Positions 8,169 to 17,054 are shown, counted from the first letter of the stretch. The stretch: DNA of 38,205 bases from Glaciecola sp. 33A (GCF_002836745.1 NZ_PJAR01000033.1:1-38205), one strand, 5' to 3'. The notes: a model not told the origin generated them from the sequence alone. A program made the numbers and translations.

Positions 8169-10621
8169 TAGCGCATTCCTATTACAGCTTTAAGGTTCAA
8201 GGCTGTTGCAATGCGAGCTAAATGTGCGCGAGTGGCATGTTGGTAATCTTGAAATTGTATGCCCGAAAATCTGTCCCAAAAGACCCGCCCTAGCTCTGCA
8301 TGGCCCATAAAGCCATCGATAAAACGCTCGTCCACGTCGCTTTCAATCATGCTGCTGCGAAGCAACTTTCTATTTATATTCATGGGTAAGTCAAAATGAT
8401 AATTATCAGCGTCATCGATATTGACACTAGACATGTATTTTTTCAGGTTTGTTGGGCTAGAGGGCTCTATATCTATTTTATCTTGGCTATTTTTAACCAA
8501 TAAAAATGTAGTTTGTTTATTATATTGGTCACTTTTTCTTTTTTTATGTAATCCAACCCTGATTAATTTTACCTCAATGCTTTTAATATGCTCTTGGTAA
8601 GCATCAGCAATGTCGACAGCCATTTGGATAATAGGCACTATTCTTTGATTAAAATTGTCGTGCTGCCTTTTGTCATTAAACAATGCAATTAACTCATCGC
8701 GTATTAGATTTCCATCGACGAGAAAGGGGTCAATAGTTGCTCGATGACCGGTTATAAAACCTTGTGTGAAAATGCAGTAAGCGGTGTATCTATTGTGAAA
8801 CTCAATCCAGCAATCGTCCTGCGATACTAAGCTTTTTCTCAGTCGTTCAATGTCATTGCGCATACCCTGGATTACGTTTCTCAAAAAGCACACTTTAGGT
8901 CGGTATCTAGCTCCAACATATATATTGCGAGCATCCGGACTCGATTCATATTTGTTTGGCTTATATTTGAGGTCTAGGCTTAACAATAACTGCTCATATC
9001 TATAGTTCAAAAATTCAGTATTTACGGCGGTGTAGTAGAGCTCAGCAAAAGAGCCCGAGGAGGGACGATTAAATAGAAACGTTGAAGCTGATTTCCCAAT
9101 GGTGTTTTGCGCGATATTAAACAAATGATTCGAGAGTCTTCGGATATCAAGGGTGGTGCAGATCGTTTTTAATGTGTACTGAAGGTTTGTATATTGGGGC
9201 TTATCTTCGCTCCAACCAGTAAACGGTTTTCGAGTTTTCTTGTCAGTGTCACCTAAGAGCATATGCATTTTGCTGAGAATAAGGGTGTCACTTTTCAATA
9301 GATAATGACACGCAAGATTGTACGCATTATTAGTTTTTATTAAAGGTAGCTTGTAGTGAAGCTCGTAAGCAGGAACAATCCAAGCTTTTGATGCCATACA
9401 ATAGCCCCATCCGTCATTAACTTTTCGTTTTGAATCTTGATAGATAGTGAAGCTTTCTAGGTGTTTGAACGGTAGTGACAAAAAAAACATAATCAATATT
9501 GCTGATTCAGTTTCTATGCTGGCGTAAGCATCAGACTTGCCTCCAATGAATTGCCATATTTGGTCGCACTCCAGTTGATTTAAACATCTAATACTCAGCG
9601 GACTATATTGATTGAATTTTTCAATACGATGTCTTGCGTCCCTGCCTTTTCTTTTATCGGTGTATTTTTGTATGTAACTGGCTGCAGTCGTTAATTCGGT
9701 AATAAGGAGGTCACTTTCCTCGAGCTCTTCATATAGTTCTATATTTGCATGTTTAAGCTCCTCATGATCCTTTTTATCAGGCATCTGCAGAGCAGAAAGT
9801 AAAAGACTATTTTCCGCTTGCTCTGTTTCTTCTTCGGCTAGAACAATAAGCAATGATGTCTCTGATATTTGTGAATATCCCCTCATACCCAAGGAGTGCC
9901 TGACACTATGTGGTGTCCAAGATATTGCAGATTGGCTTTCTCTTCGTGTAACATTAACGCCAGCGGCACAGCGCAGTAATCTTAATGAATTTAGTAGATT
10001 GTTTTCGTAACTTTTAGCTTGCTTTTCACTGTCAATTGATTTTAATGACAACCCATCCCGAACACGTTTTAGTTCTACTTCTATAAGTGAAAGGACTTTG
10101 CGTAGAGGTAACTCTATATCTTTAAAAGTGGTGGCCAACCAAAGCCTAGCATCTTTATTCTCGGTCCAAACTCGTACCGCCCTGCAAAAATCTACAATAT
10201 CAGCGGGTTTAAAATCTAGCGCTTTTATTGGTGCCCATTTACGACAATAAAGCACTGTCTGCTGAAGTATGGTGAGAGCATTTTGGTACGTGTCGTCTTT
10301 GAGGTAGAGAACTACATATATCGCATTCTTTTCTAAGTACCCTGTAAATAACTTTTTGAAGTCTACATTACGTCTGCTTCTCATGCTGTCGTCGTCGCCA
10401 AGATTTTTGACTGCCTCAATTAAGATTCTTGCTTCCTTTTTGTATGAGGCTTCAAACACTGTTAGTAACGAGCGATCGCATATATAAAACAAGTAGTTTT
10501 CCAACACACCCTCAATCGCGAGCAAATTAGAAGGGGCATCCAAATGATATAAAAGGCGCCGAATTGTCTTGTGATTATCAAGTTCTAACTTTTTTAACGA
10601 CGGTGTGTAATCCTGAAACAA
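8168..10621 (-). CDS. Recombinase-partner protein (817 aa) with a degenerate tyrosine-recombinase C-terminus
   Basis: Most of the 817 residues are helical and not recognised. The end (about 748-800) keeps the outline of a tyrosine recombinase: RKLLRSSM with R755 where box II Arg would be, then VDERFIDGFMGHAELG with H774 at the His III position. The usual Tyr ten residues later is replaced by Phe/Ser, with the only nearby Tyr at 793 (FQDY). It is therefore probably a catalytically weak or accessory recombinase. The start is TTG at 10621, preceded by GGGAG at a spacing of 8 nt and lying 1 nt after the stop of the small gene upstream. The tight coupling with both neighbours suggests a complex. 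The middle part (about 300-330) is rich in Lys/Arg and may bind DNA. Confidence 0.65.
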   Translation of the reverse strand: MFQDYTPSLKKLELDNHKTIRRLLYHLDAPSNLLAIEGVLENYLFYICDRSLLTVFEASYKKEARILIEAVKNLGDDDSMRSRRNVDFKKLFTGYLEKNAIYVVLYLKDDTYQNALTILQQTVLYCRKWAPIKALDFKPADIVDFCRAVRVWTENKDARLWLATTFKDIELPLRKVLSLIEVELKRVRDGLSLKSIDSEKQAKSYENNLLNSLRLLRCAAGVNVTRRESQSAISWTPHSVRHSLGMRGYSQISETSLLIVLAEEETEQAENSLLLSALQMPDKKDHEELKHANIELYEELEESDLLITELTTAASYIQKYTDKRKGRDARHRIEKFNQYSPLSIRCLNQLECDQIWQFIGGKSDAYASIETESAILIMFFLSLPFKHLESFTIYQDSKRKVNDGWGYCMASKAWIVPAYELHYKLPLIKTNNAYNLACHYLLKSDTLILSKMHMLLGDTDKKTRKPFTGWSEDKPQYTNLQYTLKTICTTLDIRRLSNHLFNIAQNTIGKSASTFLFNRPSSGSFAELYYTAVNTEFLNYRYEQLLLSLDLKYKPNKYESSPDARNIYVGARYRPKVCFLRNVIQGMRNDIERLRKSLVSQDDCWIEFHNRYTAYCIFTQGFITGHRATIDPFLVDGNLIRDELIALFNDKRQHDNFNQRIVPIIQMAVDIADAYQEHIKSIEVKLIRVGLHKKRKSDQYNKQTTFLLVKNSQDKIDIEPSSPTNLKKYMSSVNIDDADNYHFDLPMNINRKLLRSSMIESDVDERFIDGFMGHAELGRVFWDRFSGIQFQDYQHATRAHLARIATALNLKAVIGMR

Positions 10622-10622
10622 A

Positions 10623-11099
10623 CTAGAAGCTCCCTCTGTCTAGGCGGCCGTAGATAGAGCAGAGCTTTGTGCAAAGCTCTTTGCCAAAAAGCTCTCTTAA
10701 TTTTATCAATTGTGAGCGAGGCTTAGTCCCGAGTGAATAGACAAGTGGCGATATCAATGTGTCAGCATGAAATATCGACATTATAACAGCGTTTTTGGTC
10801 TTTTCTGAATATACGAATGCCGTCAAGGGTGCATCATTGAATTCTAAAGTCGCTGCAATCTCATAGATACGAAGACCTCCAAAAATGAAGTAGCCACCAT
10901 TATATTTTGCTTTTATTAAGTGCAGAGGATGCAGCTTACTAAACTCGACCAACTGCTCTTTAGAAAAGACTGGCCGATTAGCCGCGAAATCACAATGTAC
11001 AGTTTTGGAGTAATCGTTTCCCACAGAGGGGTGAACTGAATAGATTTCTGAAAGATTAACCGATACTGCTGATAGCATACTGGAACTGTTTGAATTCAT
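10623..11099 (-). CDS. Small ParB-N-like protein, first gene of the recombinase trio
   Basis: The protein has 158 residues. Residues about 45-100 resemble the ParB/Srx N-terminal fold: KEQLVEFSKLHPLHLIKAKY, then GGYFIFGGLRIYEIAATLEF, which lines up with the ParB pattern GRYELIAGERRLRAAKLAGL, then a hydrophobic strand (PLTAFVYSEK). No HTH follows, so DNA binding would have to come from elsewhere. As first gene of the operon it may regulate or direct the two recombinase proteins. The ATG at 11099 is preceded by an AT-rich promoter region with an inverted repeat (11126-11158). The ParB likeness was seen by eye only. Confidence 0.5.
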   Translation of the reverse strand: MNSNSSSMLSAVSVNLSEIYSVHPSVGNDYSKTVHCDFAANRPVFSKEQLVEFSKLHPLHLIKAKYNGGYFIFGGLRIYEIAATLEFNDAPLTAFVYSEKTKNAVIMSIFHADTLISPLVYSLGTKPRSQLIKLRELFGKELCTKLCSIYGRLDRGSF

Positions 11100-11125
11100 G
11101 TTACAATAATATCTATATTATAAAG

Positions 11126-11158
11126 CGACAATATTAGTATAATACCGTGCCTTTGTCG
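11126..11158 (-). promoter_or_regulatory. Candidate operator/promoter region of the trio
   Basis: CGACAA (11126-11131) and TTGTCG (11153-11158) are inverted and lie 27-59 bp upstream of the 158-aa gene. The minus-strand sequence between them includes TATTAT and TATACT, usable as -10 elements. The short arms make this weak evidence. Confidence 0.25.
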
Positions 11159-11282
11159 TGTCTAGTCGGTTTAAAATGGGCTTAATTTTGGTTCATTTAA
11201 ATTAAACTATAAATCAATCTAACCCAATAATTACGGAGAATATAGATTAACATTGATTTATTACTAACTTTGGAGGTTGCTT

Positions 11283-11390
11283 CTGAAAGCAGTACTAGTA
11301 TTCAACATTGACACTACCGAATACGAAAAGTATGAAAAATACAATGTAGGCATAATTGCTTGCATCATAGACACACTAACTAACCATTAA
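11283..11390 (+). CDS. Possible 35-residue protein with a CTG (or TTG) start
   Basis: A strong ribosome binding site GGAGG (11272-11276) stands 6 nt before a CTG codon. The frame then runs 35 codons, K-A-V-L-V-F-N-I-D followed by an acidic/aromatic EYEKYEKYN stretch, to TAA. An in-frame TTG at 11277 is too close to the GGAGG to be good. There is no ATG or GTG. It could be a small protein, a leader peptide of the methyltransferase gene downstream, or the end of a decayed gene. The rest of 11100-11562 shows nothing else certain; an AGGGGAGG ... CCTCTC pair at about 11410-11450 could form a weak hairpin. Confidence 0.3.
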   Translation: MKAVLVFNIDTTEYEKYEKYNVGIIACIIDTLTNH

Positions 11391-11562
11391 AAAAATACTC
11401 ACACACTTAGGGGAGGATCACGTTCTAAATACCAGTAGTTGCCTCTCTATTTTATTTATATAATCTCTAAAAAGATTAAAACTGTATATTTAAACAGGCA
11501 TATAGTTTTACTCTGGGTCAAACGAGTGATAAACTTTTACGTAAAATTATAGGCGAATATAA

Positions 11563-12954
11563 ATGAACAAAAAAGATCAAACTAAACAACTGCTAAGTCG
11601 CCTGTTAGAAATTTATGATCAGAAGCAAATCGCTGAAAAATTAAATCCTGTTACCGATAACGATTGGTGCCGCGAAACTATAAACCGAGTACTAAAAGAT
11701 AAAAGTGACAAAACGTTTGATGAAAAAGAAATCTTCTTTTTAGAGGGGCTATTCCCCAAAAAACCGCACTATTACGATACCCCTTGCTTCCGTTTCATTG
11801 ACTTGTTTGCTGGAATTGGCGGTATCCGCAAAGGATTTGAAGAAATAGGCGGCAAGTGTGTATTCACTAGTGAGTGGAACAAGTTTGCTTTACGAACTTA
11901 TAAAGCTAATCATTATTCTGATCCTCTACACCACGTTTTTAATGAGGACATCCGAGAAGTAACGCTTTCAAATAAAGACGATGTTGCTGAAGAACTCGCT
12001 GATCATCATATTAGGCAAAGTATCCCTGAGTTTGATGTTTTACTTGCAGGCTTTCCGTGCCAACCTTTTTCGCTAGCGGGGGTTTCCAAAAAGAATTCGC
12101 TAGGCAGAAGTCATGGATTTGAAGATGAAGCACAAGGAACTTTGTTTTTTGATGTTTGCAGAATTATAAGGGCTACACAACCGAAAGCGTTCTTATTGGA
12201 AAATGTAAAAAACTTAAAGAGTCATGATAAAGGGAAAACCTTTAAAGTCATTTTAGAGGCTTTAGATGAACTAGGCTATGACGTTTCTGATCCAAGTTAT
12301 AAAGGCACTGGTGTTAAGGATCCTAGAATAGTAGATGGTGGTCGTTTTTTACCTCAGCATAGAGAACGAATTGCCCTAGTTGGCTTTAGAAGAGACCTTG
12401 GCCTCACTCAGCGTTTAAGTTTAAGCGCTCTACAATTCCCCAAAGTTAAACCAACATTAGCCGACTTGCTTGAAAAATTAGATACAGAACGCGAGTCAAA
12501 GTACACACTGACACCAAGGCTTTGGGAATACTTATATGAATATTCCAAAAAACACAAAGCCAAGGGAAACGGTTTTGGTTACGGATTAGTAAGTCCCAAA
12601 AATCTTGATGCTGTTTGTAGAACCTTGTCTGCTCGTTACCATAAAGATGGATCGGAGATATTGATAGATAGAGGTTGGGATAAAGAACTTGGAGAACAAG
12701 ACTTCTGGAATGAGGGCAATCAAATTCGCAGGCCAAGAAGGCTTACCCCAAGAGAATGTGCAAGACTGATGGGCTTTGACAAACCGGATGGTAATGAATT
12801 TGTTATACCAGTATCTGATACCCAAGCATATAAACAATTTGGTAACTCGGTTGTTGTGCCAGTTTTCACAGCAATCGCAGCTTTGATGGGACCTCTCATT
12901 GAAGAAGCGATGGAGTTAACGAATAAAAATAAACAGAATGAAGTCGCCGCCTAA
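11563..12954 (+). CDS. dcm: Dcm-like DNA (cytosine-5) methyltransferase, predicted CCWGG
   Basis: The 463-residue enzyme follows E. coli Dcm / M.EcoRII along its whole length. It has the N-terminal LLEIYD...KLNPV region, motif [19 protein letters not shown] (76-93), motif [13 protein letters not shown] with catalytic C166, motif VI LENVKN (E213), motif [14 protein letters not shown] (Q265-R269) and motif [11 protein letters not shown]. The target recognition region reads [13 protein letters not shown] ... [19 protein letters not shown], nearly as in Dcm, which predicts methylation of the inner C of CCWGG. It makes 5-methylcytosine from S-adenosylmethionine. The endonuclease gene follows 79 nt downstream on the same strand, so it acts as the protecting half of a restriction-modification system. 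No Vsr repair gene, the usual partner of E. coli dcm, is nearby. Confidence 0.93.
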   Translation: MNKKDQTKQLLSRLLEIYDQKQIAEKLNPVTDNDWCRETINRVLKDKSDKTFDEKEIFFLEGLFPKKPHYYDTPCFRFIDLFAGIGGIRKGFEEIGGKCVFTSEWNKFALRTYKANHYSDPLHHVFNEDIREVTLSNKDDVAEELADHHIRQSIPEFDVLLAGFPCQPFSLAGVSKKNSLGRSHGFEDEAQGTLFFDVCRIIRATQPKAFLLENVKNLKSHDKGKTFKVILEALDELGYDVSDPSYKGTGVKDPRIVDGGRFLPQHRERIALVGFRRDLGLTQRLSLSALQFPKVKPTLADLLEKLDTERESKYTLTPRLWEYLYEYSKKHKAKGNGFGYGLVSPKNLDAVCRTLSARYHKDGSEILIDRGWDKELGEQDFWNEGNQIRRPRRLTPRECARLMGFDKPDGNEFVIPVSDTQAYKQFGNSVVVPVFTAIAALMGPLIEEAMELTNKNKQNEVAA

Positions 12955-13033
12955 TTTGACTTACTAATCCATTTCAATTGACGTAATAAGATCATATAGT
13001 TAAACACAAGTATATGGATATTGACGTGAGTTA

Positions 13034-14344
13034 ATGGTTATCGAGTTTCAGAACTTATCAGATATAAAGGCGGCTTTTACGATTCTAGGCTGCACTAAAG
13101 TTGTTTTTAAACCACTTGCAAACAATGACAATTCAAAGCAACAAATATACTTTGGTGGCAACTTTGATGTTATTCAGTTAATACCGAGCGGTGAAACACG
13201 CAATGACGGGATGAGCTCTAAAGGACCAATCTTTAAGTCTCGCCTTGATTTTTGGTGGATAGCCCCTGATAGAGCCCCAGAACAGGCGAAAGGGACCCAA
13301 TTTATACTATATCCAAAATATCCGGAGGTGCGTTTATCTGGTTTTTTGCAGAACTGTTCATTAGCACCTAGCCAACTAATGAAACCTGCTACTCCAGAGC
13401 AACGCAAAGCTCGGGAAAGTAGTAACCGTTACCTTTTTCTCGGTATTAAGAAAAATAAGGTGTTTGCATATGTAAGTGCATGGGAATCTGATGTAAGCAA
13501 GCAAGCCTTATCCCTTATTTCCAATCAAGAAACACAACTCATCACTTCCGTGTTCTATGAGCTTTATGTTCAAAGGTCTGACTCAAAAGAAAAATTATTG
13601 GCTCGGCTACAAGAAATATACAAAATGGGACCGGTACAATCTCATAGGCTTGATCGAGACGGTAATAGAATAGATTATAAGGCTCAAAATGGGGCAGGCT
13701 ATACGTTAGAGGCTCTATTTGGTATTACCCCTAATGGTTCTCCTGACCCAGACTTTGAGGATTGGGAACTCAAATCACATTCTGGCAGCGTCGTTACATT
13801 AATGACACCAGAGCCAAGTTGTGGGACTTACCTCGAATCTCTAGAATTTTTTGTACGAAATTATGGCAAAGTTAAAGAACAAGAACGAATGGACTTTACT
13901 GGTATACATAAACATGGTGAAACAAACATTAGCACGCAGTTAACTCTAAGGTTAGTTGGGTTTGATCGCACAACATCAAAGATAACTGACCCGACTGGGG
14001 GATTGCATTTAATCGATTCAAATAGCGTTCTTGCTGCTGGTTGGGGATTCGGTAAGTTAATTGATCATTGGAAGAACAAGCATTCAAAAACTTGTTTTGT
14101 GAGCGTTACAAAAATAAAGGAAACTATTCCTGAATATCTATTTGGTCCAGAGATTCGTTTAGCTGAAGGAGCGACATTGCAGAACTTTTTAAATAGCATT
14201 TGGGACCAAGCTATTTACTATGACCCCGGAGTAAATCTCAAATTTGTTAATTATAAATGGAAGCCAAAGAAGCGAAACCAATTACGCATTAAGTGGAAAA
14301 ATTTACATTCCTTATTTGAGAAAATATCTGACGTAGAGCTGTAA
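13034..14344 (+). CDS. MvaI/BcnI-family type II restriction endonuclease with N-terminal extension
   Basis: The catalytic part lies at about residues 195-436. NGAGYTLEALFG (219-230, E226), then PDPDFEDWELKSHSG with D240 and the E245-x-K247 pair, follow the MvaI layout (NTGIGKTFEDLL ... PDFHDIEIKTH). This MutH-like fold cuts as a monomer at CCWGG (MvaI) or CCSGG (BcnI). MvaI itself has about 246 residues; this protein has 436, with about 190 extra residues at the N-terminus (LDFWWIAPDR, LFLGIKKNKVFAYVSAW) of unknown role, perhaps DNA contact or regulation. Given the Dcm-like partner, CCWGG is the likely target. A TCA-rich spacer separates it from the regulator on the other strand. Confidence 0.85.
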   Translation: MVIEFQNLSDIKAAFTILGCTKVVFKPLANNDNSKQQIYFGGNFDVIQLIPSGETRNDGMSSKGPIFKSRLDFWWIAPDRAPEQAKGTQFILYPKYPEVRLSGFLQNCSLAPSQLMKPATPEQRKARESSNRYLFLGIKKNKVFAYVSAWESDVSKQALSLISNQETQLITSVFYELYVQRSDSKEKLLARLQEIYKMGPVQSHRLDRDGNRIDYKAQNGAGYTLEALFGITPNGSPDPDFEDWELKSHSGSVVTLMTPEPSCGTYLESLEFFVRNYGKVKEQERMDFTGIHKHGETNISTQLTLRLVGFDRTTSKITDPTGGLHLIDSNSVLAAGWGFGKLIDHWKNKHSKTCFVSVTKIKETIPEYLFGPEIRLAEGATLQNFLNSIWDQAIYYDPGVNLKFVNYKWKPKKRNQLRIKWKNLHSLFEKISDVEL

Positions 14345-14458
14345 TTGGTAGAATCTAATTATTTGCTTTCATAACTGGTAACAAATATTCAAACGTAGTT
14401 TTTAAAAATGCTCAAGCGTATGTTTGATTACAAAGTGAGCTTACCCGCCATGCACAAA

Positions 14459-14662
14459 CTACTCATGAATTACTTCTAATAGATCACCAACACCACAATC
14501 TAGATACCTACACAACCTCTCAAGCGTATCATAATCAATTCTGGTAGTCGTTTCGTGATAGATCCTATTAACCGTACCTCTATTAATACCAGTTTCTCTA
14601 ACTACATCGGCTATCTTTAACCGTTTAGCGCCTAATAATCCTGATAGGTTACATTTTATCAT
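14459..14662 (-). CDS. Small Cro/C1-type HTH repressor
   Basis: The 67-residue protein is a bare XRE domain: KIADVVRETGINRGTVNRIYH is the helix-turn-helix, followed by RIDYDTLERLCRYLDCGVGD, the pattern of the YozG/HTH_26 group. It faces away from the xis-int operon and shares a 117-nt divergent region with it, so it most likely represses that operon and itself. Regulation of the upstream restriction genes is possible but less likely given the orientation. Confidence 0.8.
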   Translation of the reverse strand: MIKCNLSGLLGAKRLKIADVVRETGINRGTVNRIYHETTTRIDYDTLERLCRYLDCGVGDLLEVIHE

Positions 14663-14703
14663 TTTTTAGTATCATAATGTTCCTTTGCAGGTACAAAAAA
14701 TGC

Positions 14704-14732
14704 TTGACTGCGCCGGTGGAGTTATATATTGT
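14704..14732 (+). promoter_or_regulatory. Putative sigma-70 promoter of the xis-int operon
   Basis: TTGACT (14704-14709) and TATTGT (14727-14732) are separated by 17 nt and stand about 48 nt upstream of the excisionase start. The nearby inverted pair GTGT ... ACAC around 14731-14755 could be the operator of the divergent XRE repressor. Confidence 0.5.
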
Positions 14733-14779
14733 GTCTCTTAAGTTACAAAAACACTCTTTTTAGTGGTAGGAGATTATGT

Positions 14780-15013
14780 ATGAACCAGACTTATTTAACA
14801 ACCTCGGAATTATCTCAACGGATAAAATACGACACCCGTACCATTCGCGAACGCCTAAAAGATTCAGTTCTTATCGAAGGCGTTCACTACATCCGTCCAT
14901 TTGGCGGCCGCAAAATCCTTTACATCTGGGATGCCATTCAAAAAGACATGGTCAAGTTTTCTAAAAACCCTATGGCAATACCAATGACAAGAGGGGGGGT
15001 CGCTCATGGCTAG
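14780..15013 (+). CDS. Excisionase-like small DNA-binding protein
   Basis: The start is chosen at ATG 14780 because TAGGAGA precedes it by 6-7 nt; a longer reading from 14729 adds 17 unlikely residues. The 77-residue protein begins with YLTTSELSQRIKYDTRTIRE, a winged-helix/MerR-like head, followed by GVHYIRPFGGRKILYIWDAI, the wing seen in lambda-Xis-like proteins that travel with integrases. It overlaps the integrase gene by 8 nt, so the two are translationally coupled. It likely acts as recombination directionality factor. Confidence 0.75.
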   Translation: MNQTYLTTSELSQRIKYDTRTIRERLKDSVLIEGVHYIRPFGGRKILYIWDAIQKDMVKFSKNPMAIPMTRGGVAHG

Positions 15014-16172
15014 TATTAACGTTCGTAAAGAAACTGGCAAATTGTACTTAGATTTTCGCTTCCGCAATATTCGCTGTCGCGAGCAAACGGAGTTAACTGA
15101 TACGCCCGCAAATCGTAAAAAGCTACAAAAAATACTCGACCGTATTGAGGCGGAGATTTTGCTAGGTCAGTTTGACTTCTCAGCAATGTTTCCAAATAGC
15201 AAGACGGTGAACAAGTTAAAAGCGACCGCGCAAGCCATAGATGCAAGTCATGGAATGACGGCGTCAATGGATAAATTTACGGAATTGTGGTTATCTGAAA
15301 GTCGGGTGCAATGGCGTAAAACCCATACTAATTCTGTTGTCCAAATTATAGAAAATCGTATTATTCCGTTTTTCGGTGATATTCCTGTCGACCAAATTAC
15401 GAAGCAGCAGGTGCTAGCTTTCAGGATGCATGTCTGTGACGTGAAGAAGAAAAGTGGCAAGTCGCTTGCGCCTTCAACGATTAACCGTCATATGAAGATT
15501 CTGCGGGCAATCATAATAGAGGCGGCTGACCGTTTCGGCTTTATAAATGGTTATCGCGGGGTAAAGCCATTAAAGGTCCCAAAGACTGATATTCAGCCTT
15601 TTACTATAGACGAAATCGCGTTGATTTTAGATAACGTGCGTGAAGATTTTTATGAGGACTTTCTTATCCGGTTTTTCACAGGTATGCGTACGGGGGAAAT
15701 TGACGGCTTGAAGTGGAAGTACGTTGACTTCAAAAACCGCTGTATTCTCGTTAGAGAGACCATTGTAGATGGCGAGGAATCTTATACTAAAACCGACGCT
15801 AGCCAGCGAAATATTCAAATGAGTGAACCTGTGTATCAAGCATATCTTACAATGAAATTGAGTACTGGCGACTATACATATGTATTTGTGAATAATGTGG
15901 GTAAACCACTCCGGCACGACAACGTTACAAAGCGCGTCTGGTATCCATTGCTAAAATTTCTTGGCTTACCGAAGCGAAATCCATACCAAATGCGCCACAC
16001 CGCAGCGACATTGTGGTTGTCATCGGGTGAAAACCCAGAGTGGATTGCGAATCAATTAGGGCATTCAAATACGGAAATGTTGTTTAGAGTTTACTCACGC
16101 TACGTGCCTAATTTGACCCGCCAAGACGGTTCAGCCGCAAACAAAATGTTTGCGGACGTAGTGGGAGGTTAA
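15006..16172 (+). CDS. int: Tyrosine recombinase (site-specific integrase) with Arm-binding domain
   Basis: The 388-residue integrase has an N-terminal Arm domain of the DUF3596 type (ASINVRKETGKLYLDFRFRN), a core-binding SAM-like domain (about 90-180) and a catalytic domain. Catalytic residues are visible: Arg I in FTGMRTGEIDGLKW, box II in PYQMRHTAATLW (Tyr in place of the first His, as is common in this branch), His III in LGHSNTEM, and the nucleophile in FRVYSRYV. It is downstream of and coupled to the excisionase gene. It is separate in type from the 1092-aa recombinase, so this is a second mobile unit. No attachment site was recognised. Confidence 0.9.
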   Translation: MASINVRKETGKLYLDFRFRNIRCREQTELTDTPANRKKLQKILDRIEAEILLGQFDFSAMFPNSKTVNKLKATAQAIDASHGMTASMDKFTELWLSESRVQWRKTHTNSVVQIIENRIIPFFGDIPVDQITKQQVLAFRMHVCDVKKKSGKSLAPSTINRHMKILRAIIIEAADRFGFINGYRGVKPLKVPKTDIQPFTIDEIALILDNVREDFYEDFLIRFFTGMRTGEIDGLKWKYVDFKNRCILVRETIVDGEESYTKTDASQRNIQMSEPVYQAYLTMKLSTGDYTYVFVNNVGKPLRHDNVTKRVWYPLLKFLGLPKRNPYQMRHTAATLWLSSGENPEWIANQLGHSNTEMLFRVYSRYVPNLTRQDGSAANKMFADVVGG

Positions 16173-16175
16173 CGA

Positions 16176-17054
16176 ATGAGAAATCAGATTAGCCTTAGTC
16201 ATCAACCTTTGTTGATGTATGCATCAAGCTTTACTCGATTTAAAGGTACCTACTACTTGGTTGGATGTTCAGATAGGCTGGACTCTCAACAAAACCAAGT
16301 CAAAATCCTCTTGATTTCTGATGCGTCATGCACCCTGACACTTTATTGTCGTGATCAATCATGCATTTTAGAGGATTTGAAACCTGAATCTCTCGTTGAC
16401 ATAGAAGTTGCGTTAGATATGTCAGGTAGTGAACCATATTTTAGATGCAAAATGATTCAGAACGCTGACAAAGGTATCAATATGGTCAGAAATATTTATC
16501 AATTGCCGGTGGCGCGCTGCCCCTATCCTGATGTTCTGCATGCCATGATTGGTTTAATTGAACAAATCAAGACAACTGAACTACGCGAGTTTCTAGACAA
16601 TGTGATATCACAGCCCGACATTGGTATTCGATTTGTACAGTGCCCTGCAAGTTTAAATCACCATCACAATAATCTTGGCGGGTTACTTGAACACTCTTAT
16701 GAGGTTGCTTTGAGTTTTTATTTAGATAAATCCCTTAGCCACGCAGATAGAGACATAGGTATTGTGTCGGCCTTGTTACACGATATTGGTAAAACGCTTA
16801 CTTTGACGCCTGACTTGACCCGCGCTGATCTTGGCTATTCTGTTGATCATGACGATTTAACGCTAGAGATTTGTTCTGCGGCACTCAAGATTTTGTCGTC
16901 AAAACACAAAGGTTTAGCGAATCAGTTGAGACACAATTGGACATGTGTGTCGCCAACCGCAAAGTATGGGTTTAGAGCAAAAACTAAAACCGCAAAGATG
17001 CTAAAAGTCTATGACCGCGGCAGTGCGCTCCTTCAAACAAATAATTTAAATTAA
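16176..17054 (+). CDS. OB-fold plus HD-domain phosphohydrolase (YhaM/TraI_2-like)
   Basis: The 292-residue protein starts 3 nt after the integrase stop. Residues about 15-100 look like a nucleic-acid-binding OB fold (beta-rich; FKGTYYLVGC, LTLYCRDQSC). The HD domain follows: CPASLNHHHNNLGGLLEHS with H162-H164 and H173, then SALLHDIGKT with H202-D203, and a VDHDDLT site near 224-226. This is the order of YhaM 3'-5' exoribonucleases and of the TraI_2-type HD proteins of integrative elements. A metal-dependent nuclease or phosphohydrolase role acting on single-stranded nucleic acid during transfer is plausible. The metal ligands look complete. Confidence 0.7.
   Translation: MRNQISLSHQPLLMYASSFTRFKGTYYLVGCSDRLDSQQNQVKILLISDASCTLTLYCRDQSCILEDLKPESLVDIEVALDMSGSEPYFRCKMIQNADKGINMVRNIYQLPVARCPYPDVLHAMIGLIEQIKTTELREFLDNVISQPDIGIRFVQCPASLNHHHNNLGGLLEHSYEVALSFYLDKSLSHADRDIGIVSALLHDIGKTLTLTPDLTRADLGYSVDHDDLTLEICSAALKILSSKHKGLANQLRHNWTCVSPTAKYGFRAKTKTAKMLKVYDRGSALLQTNNLN

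Noticed and set aside
14459-14662. Controller (C) protein of the restriction-modification system
   Set aside because: It is a small XRE protein near the endonuclease gene, but it is convergent with it and divergent from the xis-int operon, and no C-box was seen before the methyltransferase gene. It fits the integrase module better.
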